In this document: in pieces, positions 12,301-23,722 of the stretch
How the letters are laid out: each line of letters begins with the position of its first letter
Position numbering within the stretch: position 1 is the stretch's first letter
DNA from: Epiperipatus broadwayi
Taxonomy: Eukaryota; Onychophora; Udeonychophora; Euonychophora; Peripatidae
NCBI GenBank assembly: GCA_028023455.1
Contig: JAQFVV010006272.1
Span: 2,461,127-2,525,126, forward strand
Length of the DNA: 64,000 bases
Direction: 5' to 3'
Translations under genes and position numbers: made by a program
The notes under the pieces: generated by a model
Seen by the model: the letters and a program-made list of their open reading frames with translations, nothing else
What the model was told of the DNA's origin: nothing
Database searches by the model: none

Positions 12301-13871
12301 GTTGAAACTATCACTGAAAGGTCTTCATAACTTTTTAAACAATCCTCAACTTAGATGCTGATATAGAATATAGTGCAAATGAAAAATAAAGCAATAAACA
12401 AATAAAAATAGATAAGGATATTATGATAGATAAACAAAGCAAACTAACAAAAATATTTTTTGTTAAAAATAAAAATAGCCTACTATAGTGAATGTAATTA
12501 ATATGTTTTAAAATTTGATGCATCTACTAAAAAAAAGCCTACTGAACTTATCTTACATTAGCTTGAAGCGCATATCAAATAGCAACAGTACATTGCTTTT
12601 TAAAAACAAACAAACAAACATATGTTACTCATTTTTTTAGAGAATTTAAGTTGAGAGTTAAAGTTTGAGTTAACACATGCATTGACATGCAGGTAAATTA
12701 CTTATGTACCATTATATTTATTTTGTATAAATATAAATGTCTTGATCAAACAACTGAATAAAATTATGTCATAGTTCAAATTTCAGATTTGGATCTTTAT
12801 CTCAGCAAATTGATAAGAATTCCAATTATCAAATAGGTTATCAATATATATATATATTTGCATATAAATTCAGTTTTATTTTTATTGGGAAGCTAGTTTA
12901 TATGTTTCAGATAAGAATCTGAATGATAAAAAATGTCACTTTAGAGGTTTGTTATCATCTCATTAGCAATAGTTTTTAGTTGACATTTCTTGTATCTTAC
13001 AAAAAGTTACCAGAAGATTTTCTAATAAATTGTTATCTCAACTATTAAGAATTGTTGGCCAACATGACTTTATTGTAAAGGAGTGAATCAAAATAGCTGT
13101 CAATTTTTCCAAAATATGATGTAACAGCTAAAAAGATATTTTATTAATGGTTAATTTTATTAATGTTTACCAACAATTATTTTATCAAATCATTTGATGG
13201 TTATAATACAGATTAAACTAAATGAGCTGTAACAATGTTAGAGAAAATGCTACTACTTTAGTAACCATCTTTTGATAATCATAAAAAAATATTATTGGTG
13301 GTAATCTATTAAAAATATCTTTTTTTTACATAAGTATCTAATATACTTTATATTCTGAAAATATTATTGTGTTATTAATTTTAAAATTAATTATATGTTC
13401 TTACATATTTTTAACAATCAATATAAAACTAGATATGAATAAAGGTTTTTTTATGTCATATATATTATTTGTTTTTGTTTTTTTAATTTTTTTAAAATAT
13501 ATAATATATATGAATAAATAATTCTATATAGTTTTAATTGTAAGACTATTGCAGATTTTATTGCATTCCTAAATATGATTTTTAAAATGATGTAACATTT
13601 AAAACAATAAAATCCTTTAAAATATATTATTGGTATAATATTATGAATTGAGAGGTATGTTTTCAGAAGTTTTTAGTTTTATTATCTTTAGAAATTAGTT
13701 TATAAACATTTTTCTGCTAAAAGAGATCTCCACTTGCTAATAAATAAATAAAAATTGGATTGATGGATGAAAAATGATGAATGCTTATTTTATAAAACAA
13801 ATATTAAAATAATTTAAAAGAGGAATGCTTCTCGGAAACTCATCATGTATCCAAATTTCATTTTATTAAAA
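9306..13871. other. A+T-rich noncoding, no recognised gene
   Basis: Short frames here (for example 9374-9556, 9885-10127, 12335-12523) have A/T-driven composition and no motif. An A-rich, C-poor strand runs through about 10,400-10,900, and a (TA)n tract lies at 12,844-12,858. Nothing with a partner elsewhere in the window was detected. Confidence 0.55.
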
Positions 13872-14189
13872 CAGGGGTCCCCAACCTTTTTGCATTAAGA
13901 GCACATTCTATAATACCAGCCAGGTGGTGGGCACCATTTATTTTTTCAATGTAAATTTATAGTTGGATATTGTTAATAATACACTTAATGTACAAAAAAA
14001 TATTTATTTCAAAAATTGCAGGGCCTACAATTTGATTACAATATAATACAATAATTTATAAGAAATTTTAAAAATTAAATTTATTTGTATCAGATAAATA
14101 ATTTTTTATTGTGTTCGGATAGCGGCGGGCATATATAAAATGGTCTGCAGGCACCATGTTGTCTGCAGGCATAGGGTTGGGGACCCCAG
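13872..14189. mobile_element. Non-autonomous hAT element (MITE)
   Basis: The left end is CAGGGGTCCCCAACC and the right end is its inverse, GGTTGGGGACCCCAG, with one mismatch at the second base. The element is flanked by perfect 8-bp duplications TATTAAAA (13,864-13,871 and 14,190-14,197), the diagnostic target-site length for hAT transposases. The terminal sequence is typical of Charlie-like hAT elements. The 318-bp body has no transposase. Subterminal GGTGGGCACCAT and GGCACCATG are related inner repeats. Confidence 0.93.
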
Positions 14190-14606
14190 TATTAAAACAT
14201 CTAAAGTAAATTTTCAAACTAAAATTTCGAACCCCATACAAAGTTGAGAACAGCATATGATAAATAAAATGTAATTTAAATAACCAAAGTTAAATACTAT
14301 TAATATTGATTTATTATAAAAACAAACAGTTAGTTACTCTATATACCTAAATTTTAAATATTTATTTTATAATATCACATAATAACATGCAATGATTTCT
14401 AAAATTAGAATATTTGTTAATTGCAAATGTATAACAGCCATATATTTAAGTTAGCACTGTATTAAATTATTAAATGTAAGTGGTTTGTGTAGTGGTATAA
14501 TGATAGATTAAAAGATCTCCATTCTGTCTTTTTCAGTTCCAGGTGCTTCATTTTTTTTTTATAAATTTCCCACTAATAAAACATTTTGTTGTTGTTGTTG
14601 TTATTC

Positions 14607-14676
<70 letters not shown>

Positions 14677-16982
14677 CATCATCATCATCTATTTAAGTCA
14701 ATCATTGAAATGAATTCTTTTATAATAATATTTTTCTTTGATAAGTCCATTAGAGATAGTATGACATGTCAAAAGATGGATTATTATTACAACAGTGACC
14801 AATTGTTCTTCAACTTTTATATTTTTTTGTTTATAATTTCCAGCTTATTTGTAAATTTATTAGGATGTTTCCTTAGATTATTTTATGTAAAAATGCACTT
14901 TGTGCATCATAGATCATAGAGTATGAATGTACTAGCTCTAATAATAGAGAAACTGCCCTTAGTAAAAATCCCTAGTAGACAATTGATATCAATATTTTTG
15001 TCTTTAAATTCTAGGAGGATCATCATCATCATTATCAATATTATTATTATTATTTAGGCTGAGTTGTTCTATAAGATATAGGTTATTAAATATAAGTGCA
15101 TTTTCAAAGTTAAATTCTTTTCCTTGATACCACAGAATGAATATCTTTGATAGATTTTTTAAAATAAATTCTCATTTCTTAAATCTTGTAAATTTACAAA
15201 TTAATGAAATTGAGTTATTTTTTTAAAATCATGTAATTAATTGTTTTCTTGTTTAATTATCATCCTTTAGTCACTCTACCATTACTTTGCATTTTTTCAT
15301 TGATTTAGATTTAATAATTAAACTAGAGTTCCATACAACTGACATCTAATAGGCTTATTTATTTTCATAGATAATGCAATTCAATAATCATGTTAACCCA
15401 TAAATTGCCAATAGCTAGGCTGGTTTTCAAATGTAATTCTCATAACAACTTAATAAACTAATAGAATATTCAAAATCTTTTCAGAAGGCAACCTTTATTT
15501 TTTATCTCTAGAAATAATTGATTGTGGATATTTTATTGGTTTATCAAACTTTGGTTACTATGATGTGAATTATATATATACATGCATAAGTATATCTATT
15601 ATTAGAAAGATTGAGAATAGCACAATTCTTGATTAATTAAGATTAAAAAAATCATCGAGCTCACTTACATAGCATTACATCTGTGTTTTTAGTTTTGATT
15701 ACCACCTCACCATTGATATAATCTGTTAGAACTGTTAAGATTTTATTTACCTTTCACCTAAAAACAGGAAATGTTCATTCATTAGTTAATATTTATTTAT
15801 ATATGTTAATATTAATAAACAATACTGATGGACTCTTTTATAAACTTTATATCAATGTGAATACAGTACTTTAATATCTCAACTTTCAAAAATAGAGAAC
15901 AGTTTTTTAATTTTCCACCAGTCTTCTTCAGAAGTGTATCAGACACAATATATATATAAGTATCCTATCATAACAAAATTAAATATGCAAAATAAGCTTT
16001 TATGCATATTAAAAGCAAAATTAATATCTAGCTGCGTGATTGCTGATTGTGTAACTTATAATATTTGATTATCATCTGTAATTGTTTATCACTCTCTTAA
16101 TTTATTCTGCATATTTGGAGCTATATCATAAAGTAATAAGTTTACTATCTGAAAAAACAACATGAAATTAAATGGAAAATCTTAGCTATTTGAAAAAATC
16201 ATTTTATCTTCTTTACTCTTGATTTTAATTGTAGGTCATTGACCTGTGACGCTAAGAACTAATAGTATGTTATGACAAAATGCTTTTGCTTTTATAAAGG
16301 TAGTTGTGTTTAGTAGTCTATAAAATAAATTAGCATCCTGTATTTTTTCATTTTGATGATGACGAATATTTTAAGGTTATATGATCATATATATATAATT
16401 CGCAATAGATCTGTGATAAATGCTTTAATTCGATGGTTTATGCTATTTCTAGTAATATTTTTCTGATATTTCTATAATGTATCTATCTAATGGGTAAAAT
16501 TAAATGTATATTAAAAAAAGATGCGGAGGGAGAAATCACTTTTAAAAATTCTGTCTAAATAGAATGTGATAATTAAATATCTAAATCAAATTTTTATCCG
16601 AGTTAGAAATTTTAAAACATTGGATTTTAAAAGATAAAGTGGAGCATTTGAAATCTGTTAGAAACCAAAGCTTTCATTAAGATTAATGGGATGTTTTGTT
16701 TCTTGTAAAATATGACAGCAGAAATATATCTTTAAGAAAGAAAAAAGAGAGAAAAGAAATCAATAAAAAGTTTTCTACAAAATATGTAGCCAGCTTAATT
16801 TAATCTTTTTTAAAAAATTTCACATTTTTTATATTATTTAAACGATGTAAAACATATTTTGAAAAATATTCTAATCATTAATTAAAATATGTTTAAAATA
16901 AATAATTTATAACAGATCTATAATTAAAACATTATAATAGAAGAAATTAAAATGTCTGTTCTAAAAAGCCTTCTATTGGCCA
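14190..16982. other. A+T-rich noncoding with microsatellites
   Basis: Contains the compound microsatellite listed separately and a second ATC/ATT patch at about 15,020-15,057. No gene or paired repeat was recognised. Confidence 0.55.
14587..14689. repeat. Compound microsatellite (TTG)n-(TTA)n-(TCA)n
   Basis: About five TTG units pass into a long run of TTA units (roughly 14,607-14,675) and then TCA units. The progression by single-base change suggests slippage from one founder trinucleotide. Confidence 0.95.
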
Positions 16983-16989
16983 TGTGATG

Positions 16990-17013
16990 CAAGTGATGTG
17001 ATGTGATGTGATG
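16990..17013 (-). repeat. 3' terminal pentamer repeat of LINE A
   Basis: GTGAT is repeated about four times at the extreme 3' end of the minus-strand LINE, seen as CATCA on the element strand. The copy at 38.1 kb ends in the same way (CATCACATCACA), so it is part of the family's terminus. Short terminal repeats are normal for CR1/L2-like elements. Confidence 0.75.
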
Positions 17014-17190
17014 CACTGTCACTTCTCCATATACAGAGTCAGGAATCTCTCAGCAACTATGCCCAGAGAAACCTGTTAGCCTCTTTATCTTTCTTTCCAT
17101 TTCACGCCCTAAGTTTTTCCATATTCTGCTCCATCCCATTTCCACAACATAATATTTGTCAACTCCATGGCCTTTATATCTAAATCTTCC

Positions 17191-17376
17191 TTAACTTTTC
17201 ACAAACCCAGTATAAAAATCCAATAACCCACTTTCTGTATTATCACTTTGATTATATTTATTCTTCCACAACTTCATTATCTGTACTCTTTCTGCTTTCA
17301 GGCATTGACATTCAATTAACAGATGCCTAATATTTTCTATGCCTTCCTTATACAACTTGCAGACTAAATCACCCAT
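17191..17376 (-). pseudogene. LINE A ORF2 C-terminal zinc knuckle, degraded
   Basis: The frame reads CKLYKEGIENIRHLLIEC, which has the spacing of the C-x2-C-x8-H-x4-C knuckle but with Tyr in place of the second Cys. It is followed by a Lys/Arg-rich stretch. It lies downstream (minus strand) of the RT thumb region at 17,539-18,072 but in a different frame. The Cys loss fits relaxed constraint on a dead copy. Confidence 0.75.
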
Positions 17377-17538
17377 ATTTTTCCATTTCTGTTGTTGCTA
17401 AAGATAATGCAGTAAATTACTTTGCTTGCTATTATCATAAATTAACTCACACTCAATATACTGTTTACTTCTATATATATTTAAACTCTTTTTACTCTTA
17501 TTACTAGTTCTCCATCTCTCTAAATCCCTATTCTTTAT

Positions 17539-18072
17539 TTATGCATCTATTTTTCTATCCCATTCCTTACCACTATAACACTCTCCAATTCTCCTAACAC
17601 AAGCATCCCACCTTTTGTACAAGTATACTGACATAAATTCTTTACCCAAATCTTCTGCATACCACATTACCTTTTTCATCCATCTTGTCACCTGCCCTTT
17701 ATTCATAACCCAATTAAATACTATTTTGGCCATTCTTTTATTATCCATATACTGCAATCTACCAAACATTTTCATTTTGCTTTTTGCATCGCTCATATAA
17801 AAACTTAACCATCCTATTTCTCCTTGAATTGTCTCCTTTGCCCTCCACACATCTGTATCTAATGCAGATCTACCTACTTCTCTTTGTATTTTTTCTAAGT
17901 AACCTAATACCCATTTACTAACACATAACACATCATTACCATATGTTAACCCTGCTACTACCAATCTATTCCATACAATTCTAGTTACATCATATTTATT
18001 ATATGAAAATGCTGTTAATTTCTTTATCAATCCCTTTCTTTTCTTTGCTTCATTTATCAATTTTTCTCCCAT
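17539..18072 (-). pseudogene. LINE A ORF2 post-palm region
   Basis: A 177-codon open frame, rich in Lys, Trp and Tyr, continues the RT after motif D/E. It contains the LTYGNDVLCVSKW and LEKIQREVGRSAL stretches, typical of the region between palm and zinc knuckle in non-LTR retrotransposon polyproteins. It overlaps the motif B/C frame at 18,057-18,072 in another phase, so an indel separates them. Confidence 0.75.
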
Positions 18073-18509
18073 TCATACAAGCAATTTCTCTGATTTCTTA
18101 AGATGATTCCTAAATAGTTATATCTATTCACCATACTTAACTTTATATCCCCCAATAAAAAATCTTTGTCCTGTCTTTCCCCAGTATTAATCATCATTAC
18201 TTTTAATTTTTCTTCACTAAATTTAATCACCATCTCCTTATCCACCCTTGCACATGTCCTCAATATAACTTCCATATCTTCCCTTCTTTCTGCATACAAA
18301 AAGTCATCATCCACAAATAAAAGATCCGACAATGTATATACTCCCTTGCTACCTATTAATGGTATCTCTAGTCCTCTTTCTAGTCTTTCTATTGCTCTCC
18401 CCACTTCTATCAAATACAACAAAAACAATATAGGTGGCATAGGGCATCCTTGTCTTAGTCCCACCTCATTTTTAACTTTAATTGATTCTATATTTTCTAA
18501 TTGATACAT
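18057..18509 (-). pseudogene. LINE A reverse transcriptase palm (motifs B and C)
   Basis: The 150-codon frame has GLRQGCPMPPILF near residues 18-30 (motif B; the usual form ends LSPxLF) and LLFVDDDFLYAER near residues 63-75 (motif C, with VDD for the usual ADD). YNYLGIIL near residues 134-141 is the following conserved motif. The Ala-to-Val change beside the catalytic Asp pair and Pro for Ser in motif B fit decay. RNA-templated DNA synthesis is the ancestral role. Confidence 0.88.
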
Positions 18510-18539
18510 ACAGTAATTATTGTCATATAATTTTTTTAA

Positions 18540-18990
18540 TAATATCCATTAAAGCTAAGTCCATTCCCAAACTAAACTTATCCATAATCTATTTCTATCT
18601 ACTCTATTATACACCTCTATATCTATAAAAGCCATATATAACTGTATACCAGTATTCCTACTCATATCCATAAGTTGTGTGACTACAAATAAACTATCTC
18701 CTACATGCCTATCTGATTGATAATCTCCTCACACTTCTCCCACTATATTATTTTCTTCCATCCATTTTGAAACCCTTTCAGCCACCATATATGAGAAAGC
18801 TTTATATAAAACTGACATTAACACTATCAATCTATAATTGTTTAACTCTCTATAAAACTTACTCTTTCCTTTAAATAGTAGCCTTACTTTTGTATTATTC
18901 CAACTATCTGGAAAATCTCTCTTCTGTGCCATCTTATTAAAACATGATAATAGTTTTATTTTTGCTCTATGCCCTAAATTCATTACCATC
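18540..18990 (-). pseudogene. LINE A reverse transcriptase fingers and motif A
   Basis: The frame at 18,729-18,989 reads KMAQKRDFPDSWNNTKV then LLFKGKS and NNYRLIVLMSVLYKAF, matching the W...I.LLFKGK..E..NYRPISL.SVLYKIF region of non-LTR RTs. After an in-frame stop the sequence continues (to about 18,540) with YQSDRHVGDSLFVVTQL and AFIDIEVYNRVDRNRLW, the motif A region with its catalytic Asp (usual form AFIDIEKAYDRVDR). Confidence 0.85.
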
Positions 18991-19149
18991 TCTGCTGCCT
19001 ATCCATTCAAACCTCTTACTTTTTTTACTTTTCAATTTCTTCCCTGCCTCATTCACTTCATTTTCTGTAAACCTAATATTCTCATTACTATATGCTTTCA
19101 TGTTTGCTATCACTCTGTCCTTCACATTTAACATCTTTTCTATATCCAT
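18967..19149 (-). pseudogene. LINE A RT N-terminal motif
   Basis: The short frame contains FTENEVNEAGKKLKSKKSKR followed by a degraded GxDGIGSE-like stretch (FEWIGSR), the start of the RT fingers. The next frame continues directly with MVMNLG, so the two overlap at an indel near 18,985. Confidence 0.7.
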
Positions 19150-19618
19150 TACATACTTATTTAAGATTATCTCTAATTTTTCTCTAGAGCTATACTCTAT
19201 TCTCTCATTATCTAATAATAAATACTAGTTTTCTCTCTCCTACATTCCTTCTTTTAATCTATTTCCAAATTTTTTTTACTTCCATCTCTTCCACTTTTAT
19301 TAATATTCTTCACCAATTTACTATTCAATTCCATTCTCTCTATAATTATCTATTTTAGCCAACTTTTTTTTTCTAAGTACTTTTCCCATTTAACATTAAT
19401 ATCTTTTTCACTTTTTTGTTTTTAATAGCACACTTATATTCTCTGCATGAATTTTCCCTCTCTTTTATACTTTTACTAACTCTCATTTTTTTATTACTTT
19501 TATTTCTTCTAAATATTTTCACCTAAAACCCTATTTGCCACTTTTTCTATTTTACCACATCAGTCCTTATACTCATCCCAATCAACTTTTCCATGGTTTC
19601 TTCAAGTTTTATTTTATA

Positions 19619-20330
19619 CTATTCTAACTTATTCTTATCATTCACTCTCCATCCACATCTTTCACTCTTCTTTCTATTTTTATTTCTATTTTCCATCACA
19701 TTACTAACCATTTCTATTATAAAGAAGTTATTATCACTATTACATACTCTCTCTTCATTATCAAACACCTTAATTTTCCCTACTTTATTTATTCCCACTT
19801 GTCCCTCATAAATAATTTCCAATGCTCAAATTCACTCTCTGACAAAATTCTTCAAAAGCTGTCCATTCTTATTACCTACATCATCAATTACTTCAATATG
19901 CCCATTCATATCCTATAATCATTATCCTCTTCCACTTTTCTTTGAAACTACATAAAACCTTAACTAGGCATTCATATATGCTACTGTTCCACTCTATTAT
20001 TAGTTTGACTATCTCCAGTGGCTATATAAATTATAGCCACTATCCATTCTTGTCTTCCTAACCTTATCTCAAACCACAAATGTTTTTGACATTTAACAGT
20101 ATTTAAATATTTTTTTGGCATAACTTCTATAATATCATCCCCTTTTTTTTCTTTTCTATTTATACACTGCTATACAAAGTCTTCCAAAATAGGTTCTTCT
20201 CTTAGATGTATTTCCACTACTGTTAATACCTCAAGTTCTTCATTTTTAATTGCTTTGTTTAATTCCAGCCACTTTTCAGTTCTTTTACCACCTTGCATAT
20301 TCTAATACCCAATTTTAACAATTTCTTTCC
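19619..20330 (-). pseudogene. LINE A APE-type endonuclease, fragmented
   Basis: The minus strand from 20,330 reads NMQGGKRTEKWLELN then ELEVLTVVEIHLREEP, the first strand and catalytic-Glu region (usual form ITETHLR). Near 20,080-19,990 comes EWIVAIIYIATGDSQ. DMNGH (19,898-19,912) is the GDxNxH active-site motif, followed by NKNGQLLKNFV. Stops and shifts separate the parts. The frame at 19,619-19,822 continues into the linker between endonuclease and RT. This domain nicks target DNA in live elements. Confidence 0.8.
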
Positions 20331-20587
20331 TAACTACTCTTTTATAAATTCTTTTGACTCTTTCTTTTCCATTACATTTATAAATAACTTATTTACCATT
20401 AATTTTACAAATGCATTCTCTCTCCACATCTACATTTATATCTAAATCAGCTACCCTTTGATTATTTCTTACATCCTGTCCATTCTTCTTCTTTCTGGTA
20501 ACACTGCCACTTACCCTCTCCCCTATAAGTTTCTCAAACTATATTCTTTATAAATCAAACTCCCTAAAACTTCACTTCCTTGTTTTT

Positions 20588-21067
20588 CTAAGTGCAATCC
20601 ATTTTTACTATATAATTCCCTCTTTCCATAAAAAAATTCCACACATCCACAAATATAACATCATTTCTCTCATACAAATTTTTCAATCTCTCATTTATAG
20701 AACATGTCCTATATAATACATACCTCTTGTCAAATCTTGGTAATAATCCAACTATTCCTATTCTTCCTTTAATCTTATTCAAATTCCTAATCAATTCTAT
20801 GTACTCATCCATTACTCTCTCTGATGGCTTTGACAAATTATTAATCTCTACCATCATATGATCACCATTTCTGCTGTGTGTGGCAATTTGCATTTTAATC
20901 CCTACCATAACACACACATCTCTACTCCCTTGTTTCTTTACTTTATCTGTAACATACCTAATTCTAGATCCAGGTAAACATACTCTTACATATATGTTTT
21001 TATTTTTCCTTGCAATTATAGCTCCATATTCTCTAATTACTGAATTTCCTATTACTACTGCCTCAGT
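20588..21067 (-). pseudogene. LINE A ORF1 SGNH/GDSL-esterase-like domain
   Basis: One frame stays open from just after a TAG at about 21,068 to 20,588. It starts EAVVIGNSVIREYGAIIA (usual form GDSxxR; here GNS, so the catalytic block I is altered), then RVCLPGSRIRYVTDKV, CVMVGIKMQI in place of the VHVGTND block, GIVGLLPRFDKRYVL, and DVIFVDVWNFFMERG. These blocks are characteristic of the SGNH-like domain in ORF1 of CR1/L2-type elements. The first ATG within the frame is at 20,917. The catalytic Asp and the HVGTND Asn appear lost, so the copy would be inactive. Confidence 0.82.
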
Positions 21068-21290
21068 CTATTTTCTCTGCTTTATCCATAACATTCTCTA
21101 TTGCCTTCTGGACTTCCTTATCTACTTCTTTCTTATTATTTCTACTTAATGATTTCTTTATCTGCTCACACTTCATCTCTAATGATTTTAATTTTGTTTC
21201 TACATCCTTTTCTTCTTTCTCTGTCTTACTTATTCTTTGACTAACCATCTTCATTGCAATACTAATTTTTCCAACCCAAATATTCTCCAA
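21063..21290 (-). pseudogene. LINE A ORF1 N-terminal coiled coil
   Basis: A 75-codon frame, mostly Lys, Glu and hydrophobics in heptad-like spacing (KTEKEEKDVETKLKSLEMK, then LSRNNKKEVDKEVQ), ends in TGA at 21,063. The SGNH frame starts at the same place one base out of phase, so a single-base indel most likely split one ORF1. Coiled coils in ORF1 proteins serve multimerisation and RNA binding. This is the most 5' recognisable part of the element. Confidence 0.65.
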
Positions 21291-21300
21291 TTAATGTAGT

Positions 21301-22959
21301 ACCTATCAAGCAGTCTATCAACTAATTTACCTTACTACTGAAAATAATTATTCACTTATAAGTGTCTTTTAATGGAGTCATAGTGCATCTACTTTTATGT
21401 CCATGATCTGGTTTAAATCCCAGTTATGTAAACTTGGATTTTTTTTTATGTTGAAAATCAGGCTTAGGATTTTTCTCTTATAATTACAGAAACAACAAAA
21501 ATCTACATAGTAATTAAATATTGATCAGTCAAAGAGTTTCTAGAAATTTTTAGTGAGAGGAAAAAATAAAACAAAAATGTTCATACCCTCATATCTGGAA
21601 AATTTACAATCTTACTGAGTAATGTCTTTTATTTAAATACTTTTGCTTTGTAGTGAACTATTTAAAGGCTGTTTTATGTTTCACTACTGAATTTTATTTT
21701 TCAAAATATTTAAAATAATTTTATATAAATGCATTGTAATTTTAACTTTGAGTCTTATGTTTTTTTTATTGTTATATTCCTTATTCATCATATCTCTTAC
21801 ATTTTAAACATGGCTTCAGAAACTGAAAAAGAGCATGTTAACACCTCCTGAAATGCATTTTCAACCATCCAAAAGATTTTCTCACATACACACAAATTTA
21901 CTTTGTATATCATCAATGTAAAAGAACCAATTCCTATTAATACCTTTGCTTATTTGTTTGTGTGATAAATGATTAAATTTTAATTTAAATAATATTTTGT
22001 AATTTTAATCATAATTTATTCATAATTATATTAGAAATATTGCCTGATAAACCTTCACCTAACTGTATTTACATTTCAAATTTAGTACTCAACACATTAA
22101 AAAAATAATTCCAATCTTAGATTCTTATTTTCAAAAAATGTCTGCTTGTTCAATTGAAAATTAAAAAAAGTATAAAAATATTATGATCGGGTTACTCAAT
22201 AAATCATTGTATTTTACAAATGAGCAAAGTTTTTTTATTTTTTATGAGGGAAAATAGATCTTAACTAAACCATTAGAAAATAGGAGTTTTGAGATTTATT
22301 TTGAAAAAGGAAGAAGATACATATAGTGTCATTCATAGAATCATGGATAATGGGAAAGAAAAATAATGCTGAAAGATAATTTGTTTATGTATAAACTTAG
22401 ATATTAATCCTAATCATAATATGAGAAACATTCATTATTTTTATTAAGTATACATGCATTCATATCCTGTTTATCACGGGATCATTATACAAGAATTCAC
22501 TATAGCAATACACTATTTAAATTCATAGTCAAAAACAAAATGTTCAAATTTGTTTTAAAAATATATCATTTTGAAAATGTAGCCATTTTGTAAGATTAAT
22601 AATATCATAGAGTAGTGACTTTATGTCATCCAAAAAAATGATGAATTTCATGCTATAAATATTCAATGCAGAATTTATTTATTATACAGAGTACAGTATA
22701 TAATATTACTGTAGAATTTTGATTATAAAATCAAAATATGATCACACTACTTTATTTAATTTTCATCCAGTAAATTTGCAAGACAATTAGTACATTCTTT
22801 AATGATGTACTCAAAGTAAGTTTTAATGATTACACAAGTAAAAAATGTGCCTTAATCAGAACAATAATGATAAAAAGCCTATTATGATGATGTATATTAA
22901 TATCATATTTTAAAATATGTTCATAAATGAAAATTTAATTACCATAATTGAAAATACTT
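21301..22959. other. A+T-rich noncoding
   Basis: A Pol III B-box-like string GGTTTAAATCCC lies at about 21,411-21,422, with no convincing A box or SINE tail. No gene was seen. Confidence 0.5.
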
Positions 22960-23540
22960 TGAGAAAAAAATGATTTCATACATTATGCAAATAATAATCA
23001 ATTTTATATGATTAAAGTTACAAAACATATATAAAATATTATTTACTAGACAGTATTTGCTTAATTTTAAATTATAATATAATTTCCTTCAGACATATAC
23101 AAACCAAAATAGATAATCATTGCAAACATAAAAAGATACAATGCCAGAAAAAAACAAATTTCATTCAGCATAAAACTAAAAATAAATTGTAGTCATATAT
23201 TTTATTATTAATAATTAATTACAGATTGTGTACTATATTAGCTAAAGTATTCATTCAAGCAATTTTGAATTAAAACTTCTCAACCAAATTAAAACTTCTA
23301 CATCATATATCTAAAATATTTTCAGTAAAAAAGTGTGGGCAGGTGGAAAAAAGAAATGATTTCATGAATTATTTAAAAAATTATTAAAACTAAGTTAAAA
23401 ATAATATTTACTTGCCAGATTTTAAATCATAATCTCATAACTTGTTTCAGACATATCTAAACAAGGGTGATGCTATCACAAACTTGAAAAATTATAGTAT
23501 CAAAAACATTACAAATTTCTTTCAGTATAAAAAGTTGTAA
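22960..23540 (+). repeat. Divergent direct repeat, two units ~390 bp apart
   Basis: The unit at about 22,963-23,175 (GAAAAAAATGATTTCAT, then CAGACATATACAAAC, then ATTTCATTCAGCATAAAA) is echoed at about 23,349-23,535 (AGAAATGATTTCATGAATTA, then CAGACATATCTAAAC, then TTTCTTTCAGTATAAAA). The order of matching words is kept. Divergence is high. Confidence 0.45.
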
Positions 23541-23574
23541 TAATTATATTTATAAAGCACTCATTACTTAAAGT

Positions 23575-23722
23575 AATATTTATTAAGACTATAACCTTAA
23601 GAGTATGCACCTGAAAAAACAATAGTAGGGACCTCTGCAAATCTTTAACACAAGATTTGCAGATGTCTCTACTGTCATTTTTTCAGACACATAGTCTTAA
23701 GGTTATAACCTTAATAAATATT
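23575..23722. repeat. Near-perfect inverted repeat (70-bp stem, 8-base loop)
   Basis: The left arm 23,575-23,644 and right arm 23,653-23,722 are reverse complements apart from about ten substitutions and no length change. AATATTTATTAAG is at the tip of one arm and its complement at the other. The loop is TTAACACA. Such a structure could be a tiny MITE or a long-stem hairpin transcript; the flanks show no clear target duplication. Confidence 0.85.

Larger units (their letters stand above)
16985..21300 (-). mobile_element. LINE family A, near full-length but broken non-LTR retrotransposon
   Basis: On the minus strand the order is coiled coil, SGNH-esterase-like domain (ORF1), APE-type endonuclease, reverse transcriptase with motifs A-C, C-terminal zinc knuckle, and a 3' tail of TGATG/CATCA pentamers. 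Many frameshifts and stops break it. An esterase in ORF1 is known from CR1/L2-type elements, which makes a CR1-like clade plausible but unproven. The plus strand is markedly pyrimidine-rich throughout because the coding strand is rich in A and G. A 3' scrap of the same family lies at 38,105-38,255. Confidence 0.88.

Noticed and set aside
14068-14256. 62-codon minus-strand frame
   Set aside because: It runs across the hAT MITE right end and its target duplication, so it cannot be an original gene.
15890-15960. ACCAGTCTTCTTCAGAAGTG palindrome-like patch
   Set aside because: Short and without a partner elsewhere in the window; not enough to call an element.
17615-18504. Plus-strand open frames opposite LINE A reverse transcriptase
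   Set aside because: Antisense shadows of the RT frames; Ser/Leu/Ile-rich reading of the pyrimidine-rich strand.
21408-21425. B-box-like GGTTTAAATCCC as a SINE or tRNA gene
   Set aside because: No A box at proper spacing, no cloverleaf, no tail or duplicate.
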